A stretch of DNA of 64,000 nucleotides from contig NZ_FNCG01000001.1 of assembly GCF_900100945.1 (NCBI RefSeq), forward strand, positions 682,001 through 746,000, written 5' to 3'. This document shows, piece by piece, positions 38,038-45,227 of this stretch. The notes beneath the pieces are model-generated. The model did no database searches. It had not been told where the DNA came from and saw only the letters and a program-made list of their open reading frames with translations. The stretch is from Mucilaginibacter gossypii. Its GTDB lineage: Bacteria; Bacteroidota; Bacteroidia; Sphingobacteriales; Sphingobacteriaceae. Each line of letters starts with the position of its first letter. Positions within the stretch are counted from its first letter, which is position 1. Position numbers and translations under genes: made by a program.

Positions 38038-38850
38038 ATGAAAAAAACATTGCATATTATCTCGGTATTTTCAACGGTAGCCCTGTTGTTTGCCGGGTGT
38101 AAAAAAGATAAGCCAGCGCCCCAACCCGAACCAGATGAGCCCAAACCCATCGCAGGTTTCACAGTGGCCCGGACAGATAGCGTTGATTTTTTAAGCTATC
38201 AGTTTACCAGTACATCCATCAATTATAAAGATATCCTGTGGCAATTTGGCGACGATAGCACATCGGCAGAAAAAGCACCGAAGCACAGATATGCCTTTGA
38301 TGGCTTATATCACGTGACATTAACGGCCAGAAATTCACAGGGATACTCAGCTGCCCGGGAAATAATATTGAACGTTGCCGACCCTAATTTTGACCGCACC
38401 AAGGTTGGTGAAAGTTATTTTGCTACCATAGGCGGTACATTGACTGTATCACGCGACAATGGCGGCGGCCCAAATGCAAATGAGGGGTCACTAAAAGTGG
38501 TTGACGGCGATCCGAATACCAAGTTTTTTCAATCAGGGTTCTCAGGCGACCTGGTGATGAAATATGAGCTTAAAACACCTGCCGTTGCAGGAGCATATAC
38601 CATGACATCGGCAAATGACTCTCCTGACCGTGACCCGAAAGGATGGATCCTCCAGGGTTCTGAGGACGGAATACGCTGGATAAACCTGCACAGCAAGAAC
38701 AACGAAGTTTTTGCCAACCGCTTTCAACGGATCTTATATCATTTTAATAATAATGTTGCCTATAAATTTTATAGGATAAGCATTAAGACCAATAATGGCA
38801 GTCGTGACTTCCAGATGGCTGAGTGGACGGTTAATAAAAAGCAGCCATAA
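38038..38850 (+). CDS. PKD + discoidin-like surface lipoprotein
   Basis: The start at 38038 fits the lipoprotein signal MKKTLHIISVFSTVALLFAGC; another ATG is at 38023. Residues about 40-115 form a PKD domain (ILWQFGDDSTSAEKAPKHRY, GLYHVTLTARN). Residues 125-270 form the same jelly-roll/discoidin module as in the protein at 25456 (TMTSANDSPDRDPKGW, VAYKFYRISIK, FQMAEWTVNK). It is the last gene of the operon, 21 nt after the PA14 protein, and is followed by a strong hairpin. A surface ligand-binding role is likely. Confidence 0.8.
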   Translation: MKKTLHIISVFSTVALLFAGCKKDKPAPQPEPDEPKPIAGFTVARTDSVDFLSYQFTSTSINYKDILWQFGDDSTSAEKAPKHRYAFDGLYHVTLTARNSQGYSAAREIILNVADPNFDRTKVGESYFATIGGTLTVSRDNGGGPNANEGSLKVVDGDPNTKFFQSGFSGDLVMKYELKTPAVAGAYTMTSANDSPDRDPKGWILQGSEDGIRWINLHSKNNEVFANRFQRILYHFNNNVAYKFYRISIKTNNGSRDFQMAEWTVNKKQP

Positions 38851-38927
38851 AATTGGTTATTTGTAACAACGATCCATGGAATGTTCGATCTGATGTTACG
38901 TAAGTTCATTCGCATGGTCAACAGTTT

Positions 38928-38971
38928 TAAGGAATAAGGCCCGGGAGTGTAGTATCCGGGCTTATTCCTTA
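38928..38971 (+). terminator. Strong hairpin after the Sus operon
   Basis: A 16-bp stem with one bulged G: TAAGGAATAAG (from 38928) pairs with CTTATTCCTTA (ending 38971), closed by CCCGG/CCGGG around an 11-nt loop. It lies 78 nt after the last stop codon. There is no following T-run, so it may be a rho-independent terminator of reduced efficiency or an RNA-stabilising end. Confidence 0.55.
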
Positions 38972-39053
38972 GGTATTCGATCGTATAAAGTGTAGTAGCA
39001 TAACTTAATCCGTCAATTATCAACACTTATGCTAAGTTGCTTTCACTAAACTA

Positions 39054-39462
39054 TCACCAGCCGGTGATGATGTGCCCTGACTTTCTTCCCCGCATACCTG
39101 GCAACACCGCGCGGACCAGGTTCGGCACACCGAACACATTGGTGTAATACTGTCGCCTCACTTCTTCATTCGAAGCTTCTTCAATGGCGCCAACGATGCC
39201 GAAACCGGCATTATTGAGGAGGACATCGATCTGCCCGAACTGCTCGAGGGCCTTGCTGCCCCCCTTGTTTTACTTCGGCCTCTTTGGTGACATCCAGAAT
39301 CACAACCAACAGGTCTGCCGGGTTGCCCAGGGCAACCTTTAGGCCGGCGGCATCATTACGGACGGTAGCAATGACCTTGTCGCCCGCTGCAAGAACGGTT
39401 TTAACGATTTACAGGCCTAAGCCTTTGCTGGCACCTGTGATTAGCCGAATTTTCTGTTTCAT
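39054..39462 (-). pseudogene. Broken short-chain dehydrogenase/reductase gene
   Basis: From ATG 39462 the frame reads an SDR N-terminus with the cofactor motif TGASKGLGL, is cut by an in-frame TAA immediately afterwards, continues in frame to EAEVK, then is shifted at a G-run near 39260-39268. After the shift it reads ALEQFGQIDVLLNNAGFGI, the NNAG motif, and ends at SGHIITGW with a TGA, before the catalytic Ser and YxxxK region. So there is one nonsense codon, one frameshift and loss of about 60% of the gene. It is a relic beside an intact NmrA-like gene whose upstream region is homologous. Confidence 0.85.
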
Positions 39463-39500
39463 GGTTTTGATTTTAAATGATTTACCGATTTCTTATGCAC

Positions 39501-39566
39501 CAAAGGTAGCCCGGTGCCGGCCAGTGCTGCTAACCCGGATCGCACGAATACTGGCACAGATTTACC
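39501..39566 (-). repeat. Upstream region repeat, copy A (before the SDR relic)
   Basis: About 62 bp nearly identical to 40467-40532. Both contain a TACCTTTG/TATCTTTG minus-strand -7-like box and, in plus orientation, TAGCCCGG, GCTGCTAACCCGGA and a shared CACAGATT block. The sequence between SDR relic and NmrA stop is therefore a duplicated promoter/operator region. Confidence 0.75.
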
Positions 39567-39568
39567 GT

Positions 39569-40447
39569 TTAGCTGAACACCGCTTTGTTCTTTCTGAAAA
39601 AATGGGACAGTGTCTCCGGCTGCTGGCCGGTGATGGTTTCAATTAGGTCGTTTGTCCCGGCGAAAACGCCGTTTACACAATCTTCCGCGACGTGGGTCAC
39701 GTGCTGGATGAAATGTTCGCTGGCCGGTCTTTTGGCATTACATTCAAAAAATTGAGCTATGGTCACGGGTTGGTACCGGATCGTTCTTCCCAGTTCGCCG
39801 GATATGACCGCAGCCATTTCTGCCAGGCTGTATTCCTGCGGGCCGTAAAGCCGAAGGATCTGCCCGGCATAGGGGGTTATATTGGTGGCTACTTTGGCGA
39901 CTACGCGCCCCAGGTCCGCAGAATCAACCGGTGCCCAACGTCCGTTGCCGAAAGGCAATGCGATTTCGTTGTTTTCCCGGATTAGGTCGCGGATATACAA
40001 GAACCAATCGTCAAAAAAGGTAGGCCTTAAATGAACGCTGGGAATGCCGGTAGCGTTGAGCAATTGCTCTCCTGCCCAATGATCCTGGGCTGCGTTGCTT
40101 TTGGCTTCTCGCCTGGCGGATATCTGCGACATATTGACGATGCCTTTCAGTCCATTCTCCTTAGCGGCTATGGCAAAATAAGCGGTAGCCTGTAATACGC
40201 CGGGCACCAAAACGGGGTAACACAAGTATGCGGTGTCGATGCCCTGCATGGCTGCAGTGATGTCGTCGAGGTTCAACAGGTCACCGGCTACCACCTCAAC
40301 GCCTTTGGCAGCCAGTCGCGCCGAACGTTCATCCGGTTGATGGACGAGCGCCCGCACTGGATAGCCCATTTTTAATAGTTCATCGATGGCGGCGCCACCA
40401 CTCTTGCCGGTCGCGCCGGTGATGAGTACTTTGATTTGCTTTTCCAT
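39569..40447 (-). CDS. NmrA-like NAD(P)-binding protein (atypical SDR)
   Basis: A 292-residue Rossmann protein. The N-terminal VLITGATGKSGGAAIDELL carries the GxxGxxG cofactor loop. Further features are VEVVAGDLLN (the Asp that often contacts the adenine), YLCYPVLVPG and the substrate-side HLRPTFFDDWFLY segment. No classical YxxxK dyad is present, as in NmrA/HSCARG-like redox sensors and quinone-reductase-like relatives. It is separated from the DUF420 operon by a hairpin and has its own upstream box (40467-40474), so it is probably transcribed alone. Substrate is unknown. Confidence 0.82.
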   Translation of the reverse strand: MEKQIKVLITGATGKSGGAAIDELLKMGYPVRALVHQPDERSARLAAKGVEVVAGDLLNLDDITAAMQGIDTAYLCYPVLVPGVLQATAYFAIAAKENGLKGIVNMSQISARREAKSNAAQDHWAGEQLLNATGIPSVHLRPTFFDDWFLYIRDLIRENNEIALPFGNGRWAPVDSADLGRVVAKVATNITPYAGQILRLYGPQEYSLAEMAAVISGELGRTIRYQPVTIAQFFECNAKRPASEHFIQHVTHVAEDCVNGVFAGTNDLIETITGQQPETLSHFFRKNKAVFS

Positions 40448-40466
40448 TTGTTTTATATTGAATGAT

Positions 40467-40532
40467 CAAAGATAGCCCGGACCTGGCGGGGGCTGCTAAC
40501 CCGGAATGCTGAATTACTGACACAGATTGTCG
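40467..40532 (-). repeat. Upstream region repeat, copy B (before the NmrA-like gene), with -7 box
   Basis: Nearly identical to 39501-39566. On the minus strand TATCTTTG (40474-40467) is an exact TAnnTTTG box 19 nt before the NmrA-like ATG, and the conserved blocks lie just upstream where a -33 box or activator site would be. No TTTG -33 element is seen, suggesting activator-dependent expression. Confidence 0.7.
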
Positions 40533-40581
40533 GGGCTTTAAGGAGGCATTATTGTTTGGTAAGTAAATCAACTATTGGCTA

Positions 40582-40606
40582 ACCAGCCCTGCAGTACAGG
40601 GCTGGT
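40582..40606 (-). terminator. Hairpin between the DUF420 and NmrA-like genes
   Basis: A perfect 10-bp GC-rich stem, ACCAGCCCTG (40582-40591) with CAGGGCTGGT (40597-40606), and a 5-nt loop. It lies 4 nt after the DUF420 stop on the minus strand. No T-run follows, so termination strength is uncertain. Confidence 0.55.
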
Positions 40607-40610
40607 GTCA

Positions 40611-41132
40611 TTAATGCGCGTAATATGGTGAGATCATCAGGTAAACGATAACACCCGTAAGGCTGACGTAAAGCCAGATGGGCATTGTCCAGCGGGCCAC
40701 TTTATGATGACGGTTGATCTCGTCTTTGAGGGCCAGCGCTATGGTGTATATCGCCAGCGGTACGATGATGATGGCCAGGAGGATATGCGTGGTAAGGATA
40801 AAATAATACACATATTGCAGGGTGCCTTTGCCTCCGTATCTGGTAGATGGTGTGGTAAAATGATAGGCCAGGTAGCTGATTAGGAACAGGCTGGTCGCGG
40901 TAAAGGCGATTCCTATGAAACGCCGGTGCCAGTCGCGGCGTTTACGCCGAATGGCTATCAGTGCGGCCAGTAAGGCCACAAAGGTAAGGCCATTTAAAAT
41001 GGCATTGATCTGTGGCAGTAGCATAATTTTTATGCCGCCAGGTAGTGCTGCTTTGGGTAAAAAAGCCGAGAGGGCGATCAATCCGTTGATCGCCAGGGCC
41101 AGCGCCCAGATCCATCGTTGGTAGTTTTTCAT
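40611..41132 (-). CDS. DUF420-family membrane protein
   Basis: A 173-residue protein with about five membrane helices. It matches the DUF420 (YozB) pattern: an ILNGLTFVALLAALIAIRRK helix, a DWHRRFIGIAFTATSLFLIS segment, a THILLAIIIVPLAIYTI helix with a membrane His, and HHKVARWTMPIWLYVSLTGV. DUF420 relatives are connected to haem-copper oxidase assembly in some Firmicutes, but a role here is not shown. Start and upstream stop overlap as TAATG with the HD gene, so it is translationally coupled. Confidence 0.8.
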   Translation of the reverse strand: MKNYQRWIWALALAINGLIALSAFLPKAALPGGIKIMLLPQINAILNGLTFVALLAALIAIRRKRRDWHRRFIGIAFTATSLFLISYLAYHFTTPSTRYGGKGTLQYVYYFILTTHILLAIIIVPLAIYTIALALKDEINRHHKVARWTMPIWLYVSLTGVIVYLMISPYYAH

Positions 41133-41761
41133 TAGTCGGCAAAAGGGGCGCTATTAAAAAAGGCCTGCGGAACTGGGATGTTGAGCTGGCCGGTCCGGTG
41201 ATGCTCGATGCAGGCGCACATATGGAAACGGTGCGGGTAGGGCTGCTTACGTTCGAACTCGTTCTCGAACAGTTCGAGGAAGCCTTGTTTGAAACCCAGC
41301 CGTGGATAATGCTGTACGACATCGTCTACTGCCTGGGCATCCAGTTCGAACCCAGCCGGCAGCCCGGTAATATCATAAAGGATGCCGTATTGCAGCATGC
41401 GCGTCGCATCATCTTTAAACAGGTTAAGGTCGCCAACGTGCAGCGCGATGTTGTGCCATACTTTCCAGGCGCGCTCGTCGCTCACGCCGTGTTCAAGCAG
41501 GAATTGCCTTGCGGCTTCGGCGCCTTCGATCTCGAAGCGGTTTTGGCCGGGCACGGATGATGTAAAACCGAGATCATGCAGAACAGCGGAAAGAAACAGA
41601 AGCTCCTGGTCTGCCGCTACCTGGTGCTTTTTGGCGAACAGGTCGGCAAAATGATAACAGCGCATAACGTGGTTGAACAGCATCGGGCTGGAGACGCTGC
41701 GTGCATAAGCTTCCGCCGCGCGGACCGGTGGTGTATCCGGTTTTAAAATTATTGAATTCAT
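41132..41761 (-). CDS. HD-domain hydrolase
   Basis: A 209-residue protein with an HD metal-dependent phosphohydrolase core. HVMRCYHFADLF supplies the first His, and FLSAVLHDLGF is the HD pair; a later HNIALHVGDLN segment supplies another His. The layout resembles small cyanamide-hydratase/HD proteins annotated only as HD domain-containing. The substrate is unknown. It follows the carbonic anhydrase gene by 57 nt and overlaps DUF420 by 1 nt; the three form one TetR-controlled operon. Confidence 0.8.
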   Translation of the reverse strand: MNSIILKPDTPPVRAAEAYARSVSSPMLFNHVMRCYHFADLFAKKHQVAADQELLFLSAVLHDLGFTSSVPGQNRFEIEGAEAARQFLLEHGVSDERAWKVWHNIALHVGDLNLFKDDATRMLQYGILYDITGLPAGFELDAQAVDDVVQHYPRLGFKQGFLELFENEFERKQPYPHRFHMCACIEHHRTGQLNIPVPQAFFNSAPFAD

Positions 41762-41818
41762 GAACTAAAGATTAAAATGAACAGGCGGGTCGCCGAACAA
41801 GGCTCGCCTGCTTGCAGG

Positions 41819-42409
41819 TTATTGATTTTCGCCCGGGATATCACGGGCGATCTCGGTGAGCTGACCGCTGTTGATCTCATAAAAGAAACCATACAATTTG
41901 ATATTTTTGGGCACCAGCGGACTGTTGCGCAGCAGTTCCAGGTCGTGTTTAACGGATTGCTCGAAGTCAAGTATGGCCATGCTGTCATGATCGATCAGTG
42001 TTGCGATGTCGGCATGGTGATGCTCATGAAACGAATGAATGAGATGTTCCGGCTCAAAGGCGGTAGCGCCACAGAACGAGTGGTGAACCACAACTACCTT
42101 CTCAAAATGAAAGAGATAGTCCATAGTAGCGACGGATTGCAGCGCAGAGAAGGCGCGGCCGCCGGCATTGGATACCGTGAACATCGTGCGGGTATTACCC
42201 ACCCGGTTACCGTCGGCGTCAAGGATGTTTTCGCCCGGGTACACTTCGTCTCCGAAGTAGTTGGCCACCGCTTGCGGTATTTCCGAAGCGCGGGGGTCGA
42301 AGCAATGAATGACTATGGTTTTCATGGGAATGGCTTGATTAAAGCCTTCGAAATGTTCTTGGTCGAACCAGGGTTGCTTCCTGAATTCGAATTGACTAAG
42401 ATTTGTCAT
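41819..42409 (-). CDS. Beta-carbonic-anhydrase-like protein
   Basis: A frame is open from 42460, but that start lies inside the operator array; the ATG at 42409 just downstream is preferred, giving 196 residues. Motifs fit the beta class: VIHCFDPR supplies the first zinc Cys and the Asp/Arg dyad, and VVVHHSFCGA supplies the His-xx-Cys zinc ligands. Beta-carbonic anhydrases hydrate CO2 to bicarbonate in the cytoplasm. The long HSFHEHHHADIATL insertion is unusual. It is the first gene of the minus-strand operon, with promoter and operators immediately upstream. Confidence 0.82.
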   Translation of the reverse strand: MTNLSQFEFRKQPWFDQEHFEGFNQAIPMKTIVIHCFDPRASEIPQAVANYFGDEVYPGENILDADGNRVGNTRTMFTVSNAGGRAFSALQSVATMDYLFHFEKVVVVHHSFCGATAFEPEHLIHSFHEHHHADIATLIDHDSMAILDFEQSVKHDLELLRNSPLVPKNIKLYGFFYEINSGQLTEIARDIPGENQ

Positions 42410-42429
42410 GTCTGTGAATTTTGTTGGAT

Positions 42430-42461
42430 CAAAAGTAAACAGATCTGTATACTTTTGCAAT
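42430..42461 (-). promoter_or_regulatory. Promoter of the carbonic anhydrase-HD-DUF420 operon
   Basis: On the minus strand TACTTTTG (42437-42430) is an exact TAnnTTTG -7 box, with ATTG (42461-42458) as a one-mismatch -33 box 20 nt upstream. The start would lie near 42424, about 15 nt before the ATG at 42409. The whole spacer is occupied by operator O1, so a bound repressor would block it. Confidence 0.6.
42431..42456. promoter_or_regulatory. Palindromic operator O1 for the TetR-type regulator
   Basis: A 26-bp palindrome with half-site AAAAGTAnACAG and centre AT; only one base pair breaks symmetry. It overlaps both the minus-strand promoter and a plus-strand TACTTTTG box (42450-42457) reading toward the regulator gene. 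Confidence 0.75.
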
Positions 42462-42462
42462 T

Positions 42463-42488
42463 AAAAGTAAACAGAACTGTCTACTTTT
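42463..42488. promoter_or_regulatory. Palindromic operator O2 for the TetR-type regulator
   Basis: A second 26-bp palindrome with the same half-site AAAAGTAnACAG, centred 32 bp (three helical turns) from O1. Symmetry is broken at one pair plus the central AA. The matched spacing puts both sites on the same face of the helix. Confidence 0.75.
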
Positions 42489-42533
42489 ACATTCCGCTGA
42501 TAATCCATGCACTTAAAATTTTTAATTTTGAAT

Positions 42534-43142
42534 ATGGCAGATACACTTAGCTCCTTCAGGGATTTGCGGACTGAGAAGATCGAAGAACTGAAACCACGCG
42601 AACGGATACTAAAGACCGCGATTCGTCTTTTTAATGAACATGATGTACACACGATCGGCATTGACCGGATCATTGCGGAGAGCCAGGTATCTAAAAGAAC
42701 TTTTTACAGTTATTTCCCTTCAAAATCTGATCTGACCGCAGCTTACCTGGAGTTTTGGGACGCTTTCCGGTTTGATATTCTGGAAAAACGGGTGGGGGCA
42801 GCAAGTAATGAGCCTAAAGCGGAGTTGTTGGCTGCTTTTGACGCGGTGGATGACTGGATCGCGGACCCGGATTTCAATGGCTGTGTTTTTACGCGTGGCT
42901 TGAGTGATTTTAGCACAGACGAAGAAAAGCCGCTTCGGGCAAAGGTAGACCGGCACCTGGAAAAAGCATCAGCGTTTATTCAGGAACGTTTAAGTCAATT
43001 GGTTGAACCTGCTCAGGCCAAAACCCTACTACCACAGTTACTTAGTCTCATCCTGGGAGCAATGGTGGTAGCACAGGCGACCGGTCGGAAAGACACGGCG
43101 AAACTCAACAAGGCTGCGGCGACACATTTGCTCAACGTCTGA
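42534..43142 (+). CDS. TetR/AcrR-family transcriptional regulator
   Basis: The frame opens at 42507, but the ATG at 42534 (MADTLSSFRDL) is the likely start, giving 202 residues. The N-terminal helix-turn-helix is typical: RERILKTAIRLFNEHDVHTIGIDRII followed by SQVSKRTFYSYFPSKSDL. The helical C-terminal domain would bind an unknown small ligand. It is divergent from the carbonic anhydrase operon, with two palindromic operators in the gap, the classic arrangement for a repressor that controls itself and its neighbour. Confidence 0.88.
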   Translation: MADTLSSFRDLRTEKIEELKPRERILKTAIRLFNEHDVHTIGIDRIIAESQVSKRTFYSYFPSKSDLTAAYLEFWDAFRFDILEKRVGAASNEPKAELLAAFDAVDDWIADPDFNGCVFTRGLSDFSTDEEKPLRAKVDRHLEKASAFIQERLSQLVEPAQAKTLLPQLLSLILGAMVVAQATGRKDTAKLNKAAATHLLNV

Positions 43143-43930
43143 TCACCTAACCGTTGATTACTTGAATGAAGCCTAAACTCCATCGGCGATTGTCGTGTCT
43201 TAGTGGATATCCAGGAGCCATTGATCAATGTGTTCCGGAGAAGGGATCATTGCATTCTGTAACACTTTTACATACTATCTTTCTGAATTACATATTTAAA
43301 TTTAGGTATTATCGACACAACTGTTTATCTGATGAACGCGAAATAACGTGGTCAGGTATGCTGCAATCTCCACCAAGTAGCCTTTTTCAAATTCTCGAAC
43401 CGCGTAAATCTTCTTAAATGCTTGATGAAAAATGCATTGATTCTATCAAGTGGTTAACTGATTCGAAAAGCGCCCACTTGGATTTTTCTATTTGTTTTGT
43501 ATACAAGACACATTTAAGGCTTTTCACTTTACCAACGGCAATAGGTGTCCCAAGTGGGATATAGGCAAATGTGGACCGAATAGATTTTTTGCATTGCGGA
43601 TTTTATGATTAGTAAAGGAATTAAAAAAAACGGCATTTAAATCAGTTTTACTTTCGCGCTTGTTGCAAATACATTAGAGTTTGTTGCGTTGATTGACTCA
43701 AAAAACGCTTGATCTGGCTTAATCTATGTAGCTGCGGAGCTTTTTTCAAAAAATATTGAATTCCGCAACGGTGGGCAGGTGGTTCCATTTTTCGCTATAG
43801 ATGCTCACGCGGTGCTGGAAGTAAATATGAGTAATAGTGCTAAAAAGCGGTATCAATGTCGTGAAGGAAAAAGTTGTTGAGGCATACAGCGAAAAAAAAC
43901 AAAATGGCTTCCCTTTTATTTATCCCGCAA
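43143..43930. other. 0.8-kb region without a recognisable gene
   Basis: No frame here resembles a protein. A 9-bp inverted pair, CCCACTTGG (43473-43481) and CCAAGTGGG (43550-43558), is the only structure noted. The region marks the change from the GC-richer patch back to AT-rich sequence and may be an old junction or degraded gene. Confidence 0.5.
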
Positions 43931-43963
43931 TTTGGTTGATTGCTAAAAATATTAGTATTTTTG
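43931..43963 (+). promoter_or_regulatory. Promoter of the radical SAM/DUF4130 operon
   Basis: TTTG (43931-43934), 21 nt, then TATTTTTG (43956-43963): both boxes are exact matches to the Bacteroidota consensus. The -7 box ends only 6 nt before the chosen ATG at 43970, so the transcript would start at or next to the start codon. Confidence 0.65.
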
Positions 43964-43969
43964 GTTGGT

Positions 43970-45226
43970 ATGAATGTAGACAGGATAACGGAAAAGCTTA
44001 ATATTTTGGCCGACGCGGCTAAATATGATGTTTCATGTGCATCGAGCGGAAGTAACAGGAAAAATAAGGACAAGGGTTTGGGAAATGCCAGTAACGGAAT
44101 TTGCCATAGTTATACGGAAGATGGGCGTTGTGTTTCGTTATTGAAGATCCTGCTTACCAATCATTGTATTTTTGATTGCGCATATTGTGTGTCTCGGAAG
44201 AATAATGATATCAAACGGGCCGCGTTCACGGTACAGGAAGTAGTTGACCTTACCATTAACTTTTATCGCCGCAATTACATTGAAGGCTTGTTTTTAAGCT
44301 CTGGTATTTTTAAAAATGCTGATTATACCATGGAGCGATTAGTGCACGTAGCAAAAAAACTCCGAACTGAGCATAACTTTAACGGATACATCCACTTAAA
44401 ATCCATTCCGGGTGCAAGTGCGGAGCTAATGCAGGAGGCCGGGTTATATGCCGACAGGCTCAGTGTGAATTTAGAAATGCCTACAGAAGCCGGATTGAAA
44501 CTGCTTGCACCTGATAAAAACCGGCAGGACATGATTGACCCGATGCATTTTTTGAATCAGGAGATCATCCGAAACACAGAAGAGAAAAAGCTTTTCAAAA
44601 ACGCCCCCATGTTTGCACCTGCAGGGCAAAGTACCCAGGTAATTGTTGGTGCCACACCCGAAAGCGATCAGCAGGTGCTGCAATCGGCTAATTATTTCTA
44701 TAAAAATTTTAACTTAAAACGGGTATATTATTCGGGTTATGTACCTGTGCTGGCCGATAAGCGGCTTCCTGCCCTTAATACCGCGGTGCCGCTGGTGCGC
44801 GAAAATCGTCTTTATCAGGCCGACTGGCTCATGCGTTTTTATGGTTTCCATGTAAACGAGATCGTCAATAATCAAAACCCGTTACTTGATCTGGATATTG
44901 ATCCCAAACTCAGTTGGGCAATCCGCAATATGCAGGCTTTTCCTATTGATATCAATAAGGCCGATTTGCAACTGATCCTCCGGGTGCCGGGTATCGGTTT
45001 GTTATCGGCACAAAAAATTTTGGCTGCACGTAAATTTGCCGGGCTGGGCTGGGAACAGCTAAAAAAAATAGGAGTGGCCATTAACCGGGCGCGATACTTT
45101 ATTACCTGCAAAAGCAATGAATTTGAACGGCGCGATTTAACGGGGCAAAACATTAAGCAATTTATTATGGCCCAATCGCAAAGCAAGTACATTAAAAATA
45201 CACAAACCCAACTTAACCTGTTTTAA
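43970..45226 (+). CDS. Putative DNA modification/repair radical SAM protein (TIGR03916-like)
   Basis: An upstream ATG at 43940 lies in the promoter, so the ATG at 43970 is used (418 residues). The radical SAM cluster motif is CIFDCAYC. The family-typical KLNILADAAKYDVSCASSG opening is present, as is a C-terminal helix-hairpin-helix (LILRVPGIGLLSAQKILAA) that suggests DNA binding. It is followed 1 nt later by its usual partner, a DUF4130/TIGR03915 protein. The pair is thought to act together on DNA, by analogy to DNA photoproduct repair; the reaction is not established. Confidence 0.85.
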   Translation: MNVDRITEKLNILADAAKYDVSCASSGSNRKNKDKGLGNASNGICHSYTEDGRCVSLLKILLTNHCIFDCAYCVSRKNNDIKRAAFTVQEVVDLTINFYRRNYIEGLFLSSGIFKNADYTMERLVHVAKKLRTEHNFNGYIHLKSIPGASAELMQEAGLYADRLSVNLEMPTEAGLKLLAPDKNRQDMIDPMHFLNQEIIRNTEEKKLFKNAPMFAPAGQSTQVIVGATPESDQQVLQSANYFYKNFNLKRVYYSGYVPVLADKRLPALNTAVPLVRENRLYQADWLMRFYGFHVNEIVNNQNPLLDLDIDPKLSWAIRNMQAFPIDINKADLQLILRVPGIGLLSAQKILAARKFAGLGWEQLKKIGVAINRARYFITCKSNEFERRDLTGQNIKQFIMAQSQSKYIKNTQTQLNLF

Positions 45227-45227
45227 T

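Noticed and set aside
42410..42460. Upstream carbonic anhydrase start at 42460
   Set aside because: The extra 17 codons lie inside operator O1 and its promoter, which cannot be translated from that promoter.
42507..42533. Upstream TetR start codon at 42507
   Set aside because: The nine extra residues are AT-derived (LKFLIL) and overlap a TAATTTTG promoter-like box; MADTLSSF at 42534 is a more normal start.
41777..42550. Plus-strand frame of 257 codons opposite the carbonic anhydrase gene
   Set aside because: The minus-strand frame carries clear beta-carbonic anhydrase zinc motifs and a promoter; the plus frame has no recognisable protein features and runs through the operators and the TetR promoter.
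43473..43558. Transposon end or IS relic (9-bp inverted pair)
   Set aside because: No transposase frame, target duplication or longer terminal repeat is visible.
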